Shown here piece after piece: positions 45,091-53,994 of a stretch of 64,000 bases of DNA (its first letter is position 1; each line of letters starts with the position of its first letter). Where the stretch lies: positions 62,001 through 126,000 of the forward strand of contig CAXXJQ010000002.1 in the NCBI GenBank assembly GCA_963665045.2. The letters are read 5' to 3'. Source of the stretch: JAFGRU01 sp016934985. GTDB lineage: Bacteria > Desulfobacterota > Desulfuromonadia > Desulfuromonadales > JAAYDE01. Position numbers and translations under genes: made by a program. The notes beneath the pieces are model-generated. The model saw only the letters and a list, made by a program, of their open reading frames with translations, was not told where the DNA came from and made no database searches.

Positions 45091-48000
45091 TCACCTCTTC
45101 TTGACAAAATAGCTGTTATTCCAGTCGATCAGACGCATCTGTTTGGCGTCATCCAGCGGGATCTTGAGGGGACCGCGCGCCGGGTCGTCGATGTGGAGGT
45201 GTTTAGCTCCCTGGGCATCGGTGCTGATCCCGGTGATGCCGATGGCATGGCCGGCCTGTCGATCAGGGTCGTTCATAGCCGCCACGATCCGTTCACCCTT
45301 CTCCAGACGCGCCCTCACGTCCCCGAGATCGATCAAACCATCTGTGTTCACCGGCTCCACCTTGGCCCCGGTCCTGTTGAGAGCATTTTCCAACGCTCCA
45401 CGTGGCAGGCCCCCCTCGTGTTCAAGAATGTTCCCGTCGTTGTCACGGTAGTGAGTGCGCAGGTCCCGGATGAGTTTGTCCGTCTCTTCGTAAGAGAGCC
45501 CGGTGGCTTTGGAAATGGCCGCATTGGAGCAGTCCTTGGGGGCAACCTGAGGTTGGAAGGGATCATCGGGGCTGATGGGTTGGCCATATTTTCGGGACAG
45601 GGAATCGCTTGCGCCGTCGGCATCCAGGTCATAGCTGCCGTCGGCGTTTTGCTCTCCCACCTGTCGGCCACCATTGTCCGGAGGTTCGTCGGCTCCGCCT
45701 AATTCCCTGGGTTGCCCTGTATCGTCATCCCCAGCAGGGCTCCGGGGTGGGGAATCCCCTTCCGGTTCCGCCTGGGGGGTGCGGGCAGGGGTGTCATCGC
45801 CCGCTTCCGCTTGCCGGGGAGGCTGTCGGTTCGGTGGGCTCGCGTCCGGGTCGCCCTGCCCGTCTCCGGTGGCAGAGCGCGGCGGGGCATCGAGATCGTC
45901 TGAACCGAGGCCGCGCGAGCCGGGGGCCAGCGTCGGATCGCCCTGGGGGCGGACGGCGGGTGTGGCGGGGCTGCGCGATGGAACGTCGAGGTCGTTGGAG
46001 CCGAGACCCCGCGAACCGGGAGCCAGGGTCGGATCGCCGTGGGAAGGGGTGGTGGGAAGGCGCGGGTCACGGGGCGGAGCGTCGAGGTCGTTGGAGCCGA
46101 GGCCCCGTGAGCCCGGAGCCAGGGTCGGATCGTCCCCCGGGGAGATATGCGGTAAACGTACATCATCCAAATAGCGCTGCAACTGGCGGCTGCCCGCCCC
46201 TGCGGCCCCGCCCAGGGCCCCCAGGGCAGCGGCGTTCTTGATGTCGTCCCGGCTTCCACCCAAAAGCCAGGCCTGGGCGGCATTGGTGGTACCGCCCGAT
46301 GCCGCGTTAAGAGCGATGCTTTCCGGGGCAAGGCCGCCGATCTTGTTGTCAACCCAATTGCCGATGCCGTTGACGGCACCGTGCTTGACCGCGCCCCCCA
46401 GCCCCTTGTCCCAGTTCTGGAGGCCGCCGTAGACAAAACCGGTGAGAGCCCCTGCAGTGGGGTCGAAACGCGAGGCTGCCATCTGTCCCAGTTGCGCGGT
46501 GGCAGCAGCCGTTTGCTCAGCGAGCTGGGCATTGGCGGCATCACGTTCGGCGTTCGCGCCCTCTCCTTCGCTTTGGCCGGTACGAAAATCGTTGATGGCG
46601 TGGCTCAGGCGCCGCAGGGTATCCATATCCGCATCGGAGATATCCTCCATGTCGACACCGCTATCCCGGAATCCGGCCCGGTCAAGAATACGTTGGGCGG
46701 CCTGCTGCTGAGCCGGGGTGAGGTGATCCATATGTTCTTTTATCCAGTCGCCACGGCGGTAGAACTCGTCCAGACGATTGTCTTCCGGAGAGGGATGCTT
46801 CTTTACCCAGGCATTTTCTCCCTCGTCCCAGCGGTAGCCCTGGTTGTAGAGATCCTGGTCGCGCCTTTGGCGCTGGGCATCCTTGTCGCGCTCTACGTCG
46901 CGCCAGAAGTCCGCCCTTTCCTTGTCCCGTTGAGCCAGTTGGTGCTGGCGCTCGGCGATCCAACGGCGGGCCTCGTCCGGATCCATCCATTCTCCGTCAT
47001 ACCACACCTGTCCCGGTTTCCCGCCCTCGTAACGGCCGTCGTGAACCACCAGGGGCTCTCCGGTGTCGGGATCGATTAGCGGCGGCGAACCATTTCCGCC
47101 GCCAGAGGCGGAAAGTCCCTGAATGGCCCCATCCTTGAGAATCTGATTCAAGGCCGCCCAAAAGGCCGGTCCCAGACCAAATCCCATACCCGGCAGAAGG
47201 CAATTTAAAGCGGCCCATCCCGAACCTTGAGACTTCAGCCAGGCCAAAATAGGCGGCAGGTTGGGATAATCGCGGATTGCTTCCGGCAAACCGCCATCAT
47301 GGGCGTATCCCTGGACAGCCAGGAAAAAAAAGGTCAGATTCAAAGCCACCACCAGCAAGGCCGTTGGCACCGGAGCTGCGGGGCCGCGCCCTGCCAAAGC
47401 CAGAACCAGGGCCGCCACCAACAGGCCCAGGGCTAAGAAAATACCAGCTTCAGCGGGAACCACCGAGCGGAGAATAAACCCCAGGGAACCTCCGAACATG
47501 GCAACATAGGCGGCGGCCTGGGGAAAGCGTTCAGGCCGTCTCCCCTGGGCAATTCCGAAGGAGGCGTGCCACAGGGAGCGCAAAAGGAGAGACATGACCT
47601 GTCCTCCTTTCGAAGCGATCATGGCCCCCGCACCCACGGCCAGGGCGAGGTTGGCCCAGCTTCCCATAAAGCAACCGATCAACACCGCCAAACCGGCGCC
47701 CCCGGCCAGTCCGGACAGGGCGGAAGAACCGGCCTGACGGAAATAACTGCCGAGTTGAACGGGAATGCTCAACAGGTTGCCGATAGCTTTGAAGGGGCCG
47801 AGGCGGAAAAGGTTACCCAAAAAACCCAACAACAGGGTTGTAACGACTCCAAGCAGTACCGCACCGGAAATGCCGGTGGCGGCCGGAGTGAAAGCATCGA
47901 CCCCTACCCCCATAACGGGAGCGATAAAACGTTCCAAATTAGCATAGGGACCACTGGAGAAGTTGGGTTCGTAGCCATCCCAGCGCACTACCATGAGCCA

Positions 48001-48387
48001 GAAATAAAGGGCGCTGGTTGCGGCCATAAAGACCAAGGTGAGGGGCAGGCGCCGCAGGAAGTTTTTTATGGTCAGGTGAAGAATCTGTTTAAGAAGAGGG
48101 AACAACCTGGGAATAGCATCAGGTCGGTGAAGAGTCGAGGCAAAAGTAAATTTGGCTTCCGGGCTGGGAGATAAAGACGGGTTGGGAACAGGCGTTTCAG
48201 CCAACCAGCGGCTGCCGTTCCACTTGAACCAACCGCCCGTGGCCGGGTCGATACGAAACCACGTGCCGTCGGGCTCCTGATAGCCGAGCTGGCCGGCTTC
48301 CCGCTCAAAGTTTTCGCGGGTCATCCGACCCGATTCCAGATCCTGGCGCATTTGGGCGAGACGCTCTTCCAAGGCATGGCGATTCAT
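45091..48387 (-). CDS. large membrane protein with C-terminal papain-like cysteine peptidase domain (candidate polymorphic toxin)
   Basis: A 1098-residue protein of unusual architecture. Residues 1-65: charged helix and a tryptophan-rich module (DGTWFRIDPATGGWFKWNGS). About 105-420: eight or so membrane helices. About 435-600: charged, helix-rich region with repeated Trp/Asp motifs. 620-735: Ala/Gly-rich region like a polymorphic-toxin pre-toxin segment. 753-848: three 32-residue repeats (DPTLAPGSRGLGSNDLD). 850-925: Pro/Asp-rich linker. 950-1098: a papain-like fold with Cys953 (APKDCSNAA), His1047 (AGHAIGITGI) and Asp1067/1068 (HIDDPARG). Start ATG 48387 overlaps the preceding stop by 4 nt. 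Toxin role is inferred from the modular layout; a housekeeping protease remains possible. Confidence 0.65.
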   Translation of the reverse strand: MNRHALEERLAQMRQDLESGRMTRENFEREAGQLGYQEPDGTWFRIDPATGGWFKWNGSRWLAETPVPNPSLSPSPEAKFTFASTLHRPDAIPRLFPLLKQILHLTIKNFLRRLPLTLVFMAATSALYFWLMVVRWDGYEPNFSSGPYANLERFIAPVMGVGVDAFTPAATGISGAVLLGVVTTLLLGFLGNLFRLGPFKAIGNLLSIPVQLGSYFRQAGSSALSGLAGGAGLAVLIGCFMGSWANLALAVGAGAMIASKGGQVMSLLLRSLWHASFGIAQGRRPERFPQAAAYVAMFGGSLGFILRSVVPAEAGIFLALGLLVAALVLALAGRGPAAPVPTALLVVALNLTFFFLAVQGYAHDGGLPEAIRDYPNLPPILAWLKSQGSGWAALNCLLPGMGFGLGPAFWAALNQILKDGAIQGLSASGGGNGSPPLIDPDTGEPLVVHDGRYEGGKPGQVWYDGEWMDPDEARRWIAERQHQLAQRDKERADFWRDVERDKDAQRQRRDQDLYNQGYRWDEGENAWVKKHPSPEDNRLDEFYRRGDWIKEHMDHLTPAQQQAAQRILDRAGFRDSGVDMEDISDADMDTLRRLSHAINDFRTGQSEGEGANAERDAANAQLAEQTAAATAQLGQMAASRFDPTAGALTGFVYGGLQNWDKGLGGAVKHGAVNGIGNWVDNKIGGLAPESIALNAASGGTTNAAQAWLLGGSRDDIKNAAALGALGGAAGAGSRQLQRYLDDVRLPHISPGDDPTLAPGSRGLGSNDLDAPPRDPRLPTTPSHGDPTLAPGSRGLGSNDLDVPSRSPATPAVRPQGDPTLAPGSRGLGSDDLDAPPRSATGDGQGDPDASPPNRQPPRQAEAGDDTPARTPQAEPEGDSPPRSPAGDDDTGQPRELGGADEPPDNGGRQVGEQNADGSYDLDADGASDSLSRKYGQPISPDDPFQPQVAPKDCSNAAISKATGLSYEETDKLIRDLRTHYRDNDGNILEHEGGLPRGALENALNRTGAKVEPVNTDGLIDLGDVRARLEKGERIVAAMNDPDRQAGHAIGITGISTDAQGAKHLHIDDPARGPLKIPLDDAKQMRLIDWNNSYFVKKR
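45844..46131 (-). repeat. three tandem 96-bp repeats inside the papain-domain gene
   Basis: Encode residues 753, 785 and 817 onward, each starting DPTLAPGSRGLGS with period 32 residues. The nucleotide repeat is also high. They lie between the Ala/Gly-rich region and the peptidase domain and may act as a flexible stalk. Slippage could change their number. Confidence 0.7.
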
Positions 48388-49451
48388 GACGTTCCTTTCT
48401 TATCGTCACAGCCGGTGGTTGTGAACAGGGCTTCTAGGGCCTGCGGGGACAGACGGGCCGCCCCGCCCAGGGTTCCAAGCCACAAAGCGCCGTCAGGTGC
48501 CTGGCGCATGGTCATCACCTCGCTGGCCGGCAGACCGTCGGCCATGGTGATGAACCTCAGGGGTTTTTCCTGGGAAAAGACGGTGATGCCATCGTATTCA
48601 TGGCCAAGCCACATGCGGCCGGACTGGTCCTGGTAGAGGCTGCGCACCTTGGGGCCTGCCAGTTCCGCCACCGGCAGGGTCCGTTCCAGAACCCAGGCAC
48701 CATTCCCTTGAGGAGCAAATACGGCAACTCCCCCCTCCTGGAAATAGCCGCAACCGACCCATAGCTTCCCTTCCCTGCTGATGAGAAACGAGGTGATGTT
48801 GGGATGGGGCAAACCGTCTTCGGCCAGCCAGTGTCGCCAATGGCCGTCCAACAGGCGCCCCACCCCTCCGGCAGGGGCCGCGTAGCTGCCGAACCACAGC
48901 CCCCCTTGCCGGTCCTTGGTTATGGCAGATAACCTCGGATGAGGCAATGCCTGCTGCCCCCCCGGCGGAGAAACCGGTTTGAAATCTTCCCGCCATGGAA
49001 ATGAAATTGCTACCGCACCCCCATAGGTAGCGACCCACAGGCTGTCATCGCAAAACAACAGGGCCGCCACATAACGATCGGGCAAACCATCCCGCTCCGT
49101 GAAGGTTTGCCAGGAGCGGCCATCCCAACAGGACAATCCCTCGGAGTGACCCACCCAGAGGCCTCCCATGCCATCCACCTCCAGGGCATTGACCCGTATT
49201 CGCCCTCCAACGGCCGGGATGGCAACAGGAACGGCACTGCCATTGCCGCCCAGGCGGTACAGCCCTGCCAGGCCGCCGCACCACACCTCCTCCCGATAAA
49301 AGGCGATGGCCCTGACTGCCCCTGCGGAACGCCACAGAGTCCACCCGGGGGGTGGGTCCGGATAACTGGCAGGCCGGTTAATATAAATTATGGCACCTGC
49401 CAAAGCGACCACCCAGCCAAGGGCCAGGAAGTGCCATTCCCAGTTTTTCAT
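48384..49451 (-). CDS. membrane-anchored seven-bladed Reg_prop beta-propeller
   Basis: A 355-residue protein. Residues 7-24 form a membrane anchor or uncleaved signal. The rest is a propeller of seven blades with motifs at about 56 (VWCG), 98 (LWVG), 138 (LWVA), 185 (LWFG), 230 (LWVG), 280 (MWLG) and 323 (LWLG), of the type found as the sensor part of two-component hybrids. Here no kinase is attached. It overlaps the papain-domain gene by 4 nt (ATGA), so the two are coupled and probably act together outside the membrane. Confidence 0.8.
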   Translation of the reverse strand: MKNWEWHFLALGWVVALAGAIIYINRPASYPDPPPGWTLWRSAGAVRAIAFYREEVWCGGLAGLYRLGGNGSAVPVAIPAVGGRIRVNALEVDGMGGLWVGHSEGLSCWDGRSWQTFTERDGLPDRYVAALLFCDDSLWVATYGGAVAISFPWREDFKPVSPPGGQQALPHPRLSAITKDRQGGLWFGSYAAPAGGVGRLLDGHWRHWLAEDGLPHPNITSFLISREGKLWVGCGYFQEGGVAVFAPQGNGAWVLERTLPVAELAGPKVRSLYQDQSGRMWLGHEYDGITVFSQEKPLRFITMADGLPASEVMTMRQAPDGALWLGTLGGAARLSPQALEALFTTTGCDDKKGTS

Positions 49452-49751
49452 GAGGCATTAATCCGTATGGAAAGCTTCAGCTTAGTTAAATTTTTTCATT
49501 ATACAAAGGCAGGAGAAGAGGACAATAGAAAAGTGACCAGTATCGTTCCAGAGCTCACACAAGGCCGGAAATTCGACACAATAATGACTTTTTTCAAAAA
49601 AGCATGAAACGATTTGAACATTAAGCCATTGTACTGGAAAGAAACATTTTAAAAACAATTTGCGCTGTCTTTCCGGGTTGCGTACAATTCCAAAGCACAT
49701 AAAACATAACCGGACTACCTCTTTAAAACCCGATGACGGAAGAAGTAAACC
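49452..49751. other. 300-bp divergent spacer
   Basis: Lies between the start of the propeller operon and rlmD, so it must carry both promoters. No convincing pair of boxes was fixed. One stretch around 49660-49690 (GGGTTGCGTA) resembles 37822-37835 and may be a degraded repeat. Confidence 0.35.
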
Positions 49752-51167
49752 ATGGCCAAGGCGCCTCTAAAAACCGCAAAGTCAAACCGCCCCCGAACTA
49801 TCGAACCCTTTGAAATCGACATCAAGACCCTCAACGAAGAAGGGATCGGCATCGGCACCCGTGACAACAAAGAAGTCTGGGTGGCTGGCACCCTTCCCGG
49901 TGAAAAAGTCCTGGCGACACGGGAAAACGAGGGCCAATACCGCATCATCGCCCGCCTGCAGAAAATTCTGGTGGCTCATCCCCGACGTGTTGCGCCACCC
50001 TGCCGGCACGCCAGGGATTGCCAGGGATGCCCTCTGCTGCAGCTCAATTATTCCGAACAGTTGAATTTCAAGCAGGAAAAACTGCGCCACGCTTTTTCTT
50101 CTTATGCAAACCTGAAAGACCTGCAAATCAATGCCATCGCAGCCGCTCCCGAACCCCTCGCTTACCGCACCACCGCCAAGCTGGTTTTTGCCAAGAACCG
50201 GGGGCGCGTTCAGCTCGGCCTTTACCGCCGGGGCACCCACGAGGTAGTGAACATCGGCGACTGCCCGCTTCACCACCCGCTCCTCAACCAGGTTGCCGGC
50301 GTGGTCCGCGAAGAGGTTCAGCGCCAGAATATTTTTGTTTACGATCCCCGGACAGGCAGGGGACTGCTCCGTTATCTCACCATCAAGGTTGCCCCGGAAA
50401 GCGCCAAGGTCATGGTAACTTTCGTTACTTCCGAACGCAACTACCGGGAGTTGAATCCTCTGGCCAAGTGGCTCCAACGCAAGGTTCCGGAGGTGGTATC
50501 CGTTCACCAAAATGTCAATACCTCTTCCGGAAACGTCATTTTCGGCCGGGAAACCCATAAGGTCCTCGGTCTTCCCGATCTCATCACCCGTATAGGGGAA
50601 ATCCGCCTGCGCATTTCCCCCACCTCGTTCTTTCAGGTCAACCACAGTCAAGCTGCCGCCATTTATGCGCTGGTCCGGCAATGGGCCGGCCTGAGAGATG
50701 ACGAACATGCGCTGGATGTCTACTGTGGCATCGGAGGAATCGCGCTCCATCTCGCCAAAGATGCGGGCCGGGTCACGGGCATCGAAATCCTCGAAGCGGC
50801 GGTGCAAAATGCCAGGGAAAACGCCCGCCTCAACCACATCGACAACTGCAACTTCCAGGCTGGGGATTCCCTTGAGTTGCTGCGCCGCCACATTTCCGAA
50901 ACCAAACCGGCTCGCATGGTGGTTCTCAATCCGCCCCGCAGCGGCTGTGACAAGCCGGTTCTGGAGGCGGCGGCGGCACTGCATCCAAGAATGCTCATCT
51001 ACGTCTCCTGCAACCCCGAGACCCTGGCCAGGGACCTCGATATCCTGCACGGTTGCGGCCTGCGCGCCGAGATGGTACAGCCGGTGGATATGTTTCCCCA
51101 GACGGCACATGTGGAAAGCGTTGCCCGCTTACGTCCGCTGAAAGAGGAGCCCCGTACCCGATCCTGA
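49752..51167 (+). CDS. rlmD: 23S rRNA (uracil-5-)-methyltransferase RlmD/RumA family
   Basis: Forms m5U in 23S rRNA (or a related m5U site) with SAM. 471 residues. N-terminal TRAM domain, iron-sulfur cysteines in CRHARDCQGC, then the Rossmann core DVYCGIGGIALHLA, catalytic base region NPPRSGCDKPVL with nucleophile VSCNPETLARD, and DMFPQTAHVESV near the end. Cluster residues are kept. Exact target uridine is not provable from sequence. Followed by another RNA-modifying gene after 20 bp. Confidence 0.9.
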   Translation: MAKAPLKTAKSNRPRTIEPFEIDIKTLNEEGIGIGTRDNKEVWVAGTLPGEKVLATRENEGQYRIIARLQKILVAHPRRVAPPCRHARDCQGCPLLQLNYSEQLNFKQEKLRHAFSSYANLKDLQINAIAAAPEPLAYRTTAKLVFAKNRGRVQLGLYRRGTHEVVNIGDCPLHHPLLNQVAGVVREEVQRQNIFVYDPRTGRGLLRYLTIKVAPESAKVMVTFVTSERNYRELNPLAKWLQRKVPEVVSVHQNVNTSSGNVIFGRETHKVLGLPDLITRIGEIRLRISPTSFFQVNHSQAAAIYALVRQWAGLRDDEHALDVYCGIGGIALHLAKDAGRVTGIEILEAAVQNARENARLNHIDNCNFQAGDSLELLRRHISETKPARMVVLNPPRSGCDKPVLEAAAALHPRMLIYVSCNPETLARDLDILHGCGLRAEMVQPVDMFPQTAHVESVARLRPLKEEPRTRS

Positions 51168-51187
51168 GAACCGTAAGAGCCTGAAAC

Positions 51188-52747
51188 ATGTCCCTTGTTG
51201 TCCAAAACCCGTTTCTGTATCGGGACCACCGCTGGCTGGTTGTTGACAAACCAAGCGGCCTGTCGACCCACACCCCCCGCGAGGGGGAACTGGGTCTCGC
51301 CGAATGGCTGGAACTTCACCACGGCCTCAGGGTTCATATCTGCTCGCGCCTCGACAAAGGGACGAGCGGTGTCCTGGTCCTCGCCCTGACTCCCGAGGCA
51401 AGCTCTCTTGCCGAAAAAATCCACCGCTGCAATCAGGCCAGCAAAACCTATGATTTTATCAGTGACCGGGAATCAGGTTCGGATACAACCTGGACCTGCA
51501 GCCGGAATCTCGACGGCAAAGCCTGCTCAACCACCTTTACGACCCTGCGCAAAGGCAACGGCTTCACCCTCTTTCGCGCGGTTATCAGCCACGGCCGCAG
51601 GCACCAGATCCGGCGTCATGCCGCCCTCTCCGGAGTGCCCATCCTGGGCGACAACGAACATGGCGGCAGCCCCTTCCCCCGCCTCTGCCTCCATTGCAGC
51701 GAAGTGGCCTGGCCGGAGATCACACAAAAGCTTGCCGCCGGACTCCCGCAATCATTCCAGTGGCTCCTTGACGGTCAAAATCGCACCCTCCTTGAAACCG
51801 CCGTGGCTTTTGAGCGCAGGCTTGGCTGGCTGCAAACCGTCAGCGACGCCTTCCGCCTCGTGCACCGTGGCGAACTATCGGAAATTCCCTGCGCCATTGA
51901 TCTTTTCGGCGCCTGGTTGTGCGTCAGCGGCCTGGAAGAAACAACAGACGCCGAATCACTTCGAGCCGAACTGCAACCGGCTCTCGACTACCTGGAAAAA
52001 CAGTTTGCCGTTAAAGGCGGCATGATCAGAACCCATCGCGCCGATCCCCACCACCGGGAACTTTTCGGAGATGTCTGCTTCTGGGGTGAGCCCTCACCGC
52101 CGGCCTATTGGGTCCGTGAACACGATCTTCTATATGAGGTTTCTCTCAATGACAACCAGCATGTGGGACTTTTTCTGGATCAGAGAGACTCACGCAGACG
52201 TCTGTGGCAGACAGCCAGCGGAAAACGGGTTGCCAACCTCTTTTCCTTTACCTGCTCGTTTTCCGCCGCAGCCGTCCTGGGTGGAGCGGAAACGGCCTTT
52301 TCCATCGACGCCGCAGCCGGATGCCTCGACCGGGGCAAACGCAATTTCGCCCGCAACGACCTATCAGAGGGAGGCCGCGGCAAATTCATCCGCGAAGACG
52401 TACGCAAATGGCTCGCCCGCCAAAAACGCAAAAAACATGACAATGCAGAAAATTTCCAGCCTTGGGATTTGATTGTCTGCGACCCCCCGGTTTTCGCCTC
52501 TACCGGCAAAGGCCAAGCCTTTGTCCTTGAAAAAGCCTGGCCCGACCTGGCAAAAGACATTCGCGCTATTCTGGCTGAAAACGGAGCAGCTCTCTTTGCC
52601 AACAACCATAGAAGCGGCAACGAAGACTTCTATGCCGGAGAACTGAAAAAACACTTCTCGAAAGTGACCCGCCAGCATCCGCCATTCGATTTCCCGGAAT
52701 TTTCCGGGACCTCCCCCCATGTCCGCATCTACTGGTGCGAAGTATAG
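51188..52747 (+). CDS. fusion of RluA-type pseudouridine synthase and RlmI-like SAM methyltransferase
   Basis: A 519-residue bifunctional protein. N-terminal part (about 1-215) is an RluA-class pseudouridine synthase with catalytic Asp56 in SRLDKGTSG and SHGRRHQIRRH. C-terminal part (about 270-519) resembles the RlmI rRNA m5C methyltransferase: GLFLDQRDSRR, NLFSFTCSFSAAAVLGG, and CDPPVFAST at about 431. Two separate base modifications on nearby rRNA sites are plausible. A fusion of these two families is uncommon. ATG 51188 is chosen; it directly follows rlmD. Confidence 0.82.
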   Translation: MSLVVQNPFLYRDHRWLVVDKPSGLSTHTPREGELGLAEWLELHHGLRVHICSRLDKGTSGVLVLALTPEASSLAEKIHRCNQASKTYDFISDRESGSDTTWTCSRNLDGKACSTTFTTLRKGNGFTLFRAVISHGRRHQIRRHAALSGVPILGDNEHGGSPFPRLCLHCSEVAWPEITQKLAAGLPQSFQWLLDGQNRTLLETAVAFERRLGWLQTVSDAFRLVHRGELSEIPCAIDLFGAWLCVSGLEETTDAESLRAELQPALDYLEKQFAVKGGMIRTHRADPHHRELFGDVCFWGEPSPPAYWVREHDLLYEVSLNDNQHVGLFLDQRDSRRRLWQTASGKRVANLFSFTCSFSAAAVLGGAETAFSIDAAAGCLDRGKRNFARNDLSEGGRGKFIREDVRKWLARQKRKKHDNAENFQPWDLIVCDPPVFASTGKGQAFVLEKAWPDLAKDIRAILAENGAALFANNHRSGNEDFYAGELKKHFSKVTRQHPPFDFPEFSGTSPHVRIYWCEV

Positions 52748-52749
52748 CC

Positions 52750-52806
52750 AGGATTATTCCCGAAAACTTTTGCTGCAACAGCCAAGCGCCTGCCATCTCA
52801 AGTCCG
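52750..52806 (+). repeat. dispersed repeat, third family, short copy
   Basis: Directly after the fusion gene's stop. Similar over about 55 bp to 43383-43437, then diverges. Like the other copy it follows a plus-strand gene end. Confidence 0.5.
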
Positions 52807-52949
52807 CCAACCTTTTGGGTATGAGCAAATCTTTCTTTGGAAAAATAAACCTGTAAGTTGTATAATGATACTTGTGAAGTATTATTTAAACGCTAACAGG
52901 TTTCTGCCGGATGGTTACCAAAAAAATCGCAAACTTAAGAGAGGATATT

Positions 52950-53264
52950 ATGATTGAAATCACTGCAGCCGCCCAAAAAAAATTACAGGACAGCCTCATT
53001 GAAAATCCAGGCAAATCCCCGCGCATCTCTTTCTCCCCAGGCGGGTTGATGGGCCCGGCCCTGAAACTGTCTTTTGAGAAAATCCAGCAAGGCGATAAAG
53101 AAGAAAACGTGGATGGATTGCACCTGATTGTCGCAGAAGACGTTTCCTACTTTGCCCAAAAGATGATTGTGGACTATGTCAAGGACCAGTCTTTTGAGGT
53201 TGAGGCCAAGGAAGGAATGATCTGCAATGAAGACTGCGCCAGTTGCCAGGGGTGCAATGCTTGA
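52950..53264 (+). CDS. HesB/IscA-like small protein lacking the first cluster cysteine
   Basis: A 104-residue HesB-like fold (MIEITAAAQKKLQDSLIE start). In many deltaproteobacterial relatives the first ligand is Cys or selenocysteine in a GG-C/U-xGP motif; here that position reads GGLMGP. The C-terminus has a cysteine cluster CNEDCASCQGC. It is thus either a modified iron-sulfur carrier or a redox protein. ATG 52950 with GAGAGGA 5 nt upstream; an earlier start at 52911 would add 13 residues. No UGA is present. Confidence 0.72.
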   Translation: MIEITAAAQKKLQDSLIENPGKSPRISFSPGGLMGPALKLSFEKIQQGDKEENVDGLHLIVAEDVSYFAQKMIVDYVKDQSFEVEAKEGMICNEDCASCQGCNA

Positions 53265-53278
53265 TACCCTAAACCGGA

Positions 53279-53306
53279 AAGGGCGCCTGAAAAGGCGCCC
53301 TTTTTT
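53279..53306 (+). terminator. intrinsic terminator after the HesB-like gene
   Basis: A 7-bp GC stem (53281-53287 with 53294-53300, extended by A-T pairs), 6-nt loop and six T. Confidence 0.85.
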
Positions 53307-53414
53307 ATGGTGTGGCTGTAAAACATCTTTGCGAAAAAACAAACTTCCGGTTGAGGTTTGCCTACTCGGGTTTACACTTTGAACAGCAAAACTCTTTAAA
53401 CGAAGAGAATAATA

Positions 53415-53966
53415 ATGACCCTTATCAAGTCAGCAGACCTGCCGCTGGGTTCGAAAATGCCCGATTTTTGCCTTAAGGATCCCGATGGAAATAGCCATTC
53501 CAGCACGACCCTGCCGGGAGAAAAAGGCTTATTGGTAGTGTTCACCTGCAACCATTGCCCCTACGCCAATGCCCAATGGCCGCGCCTGGTTCGCCTCGCC
53601 AATCACGCCCGTAGCCTGGGGGTCAATACCGTTGCCGTCAACGCCAACATCCATCCCGACTATCCGGAAGACGCGCCGGAAAAGATGAAGGATAAAATTG
53701 TCCAACTGGGCATGGACTTTCCTTATCTGATTGACGAAAACCAGGACATTGCCCGCTCTTTCAAAGCTCAATGTACGCCTGATCCCTATCTTTTTGACGA
53801 AAAAGGCTGTCTGGTTTATCATGGCCGCATCGATGATAATTGGCAGGAGGAAGATATGGTCCGCCGCGAGGAGTTGCGAGAGGCTGTGAAACGTCTTGCC
53901 TCCGGACAAGCCATTGCGAGGGAACAACACCCATCCATGGGCTGCTCCATCAAATGGAAAACCTGA
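53415..53966 (+). CDS. thioredoxin-fold AhpC/TSA-family protein
   Basis: A 183-residue cytoplasmic protein with a CNHCPY motif (Cys45, Cys48) in VFTCNHCPYANAQWPRL and conserved KMKDKIVQLGMDFPYLIDE and CTPDPYLFDEKGCLVYHGRIDD. This subfamily is common and its partner is unknown; a thiol-disulfide or peroxide-related role is likely. Starts at ATG 53415. Confidence 0.85.
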   Translation: MTLIKSADLPLGSKMPDFCLKDPDGNSHSSTTLPGEKGLLVVFTCNHCPYANAQWPRLVRLANHARSLGVNTVAVNANIHPDYPEDAPEKMKDKIVQLGMDFPYLIDENQDIARSFKAQCTPDPYLFDEKGCLVYHGRIDDNWQEEDMVRREELREAVKRLASGQAIAREQHPSMGCSIKWKT

Positions 53967-53994
53967 AATCTAACTCTCCCGGGCGGAAGACACC

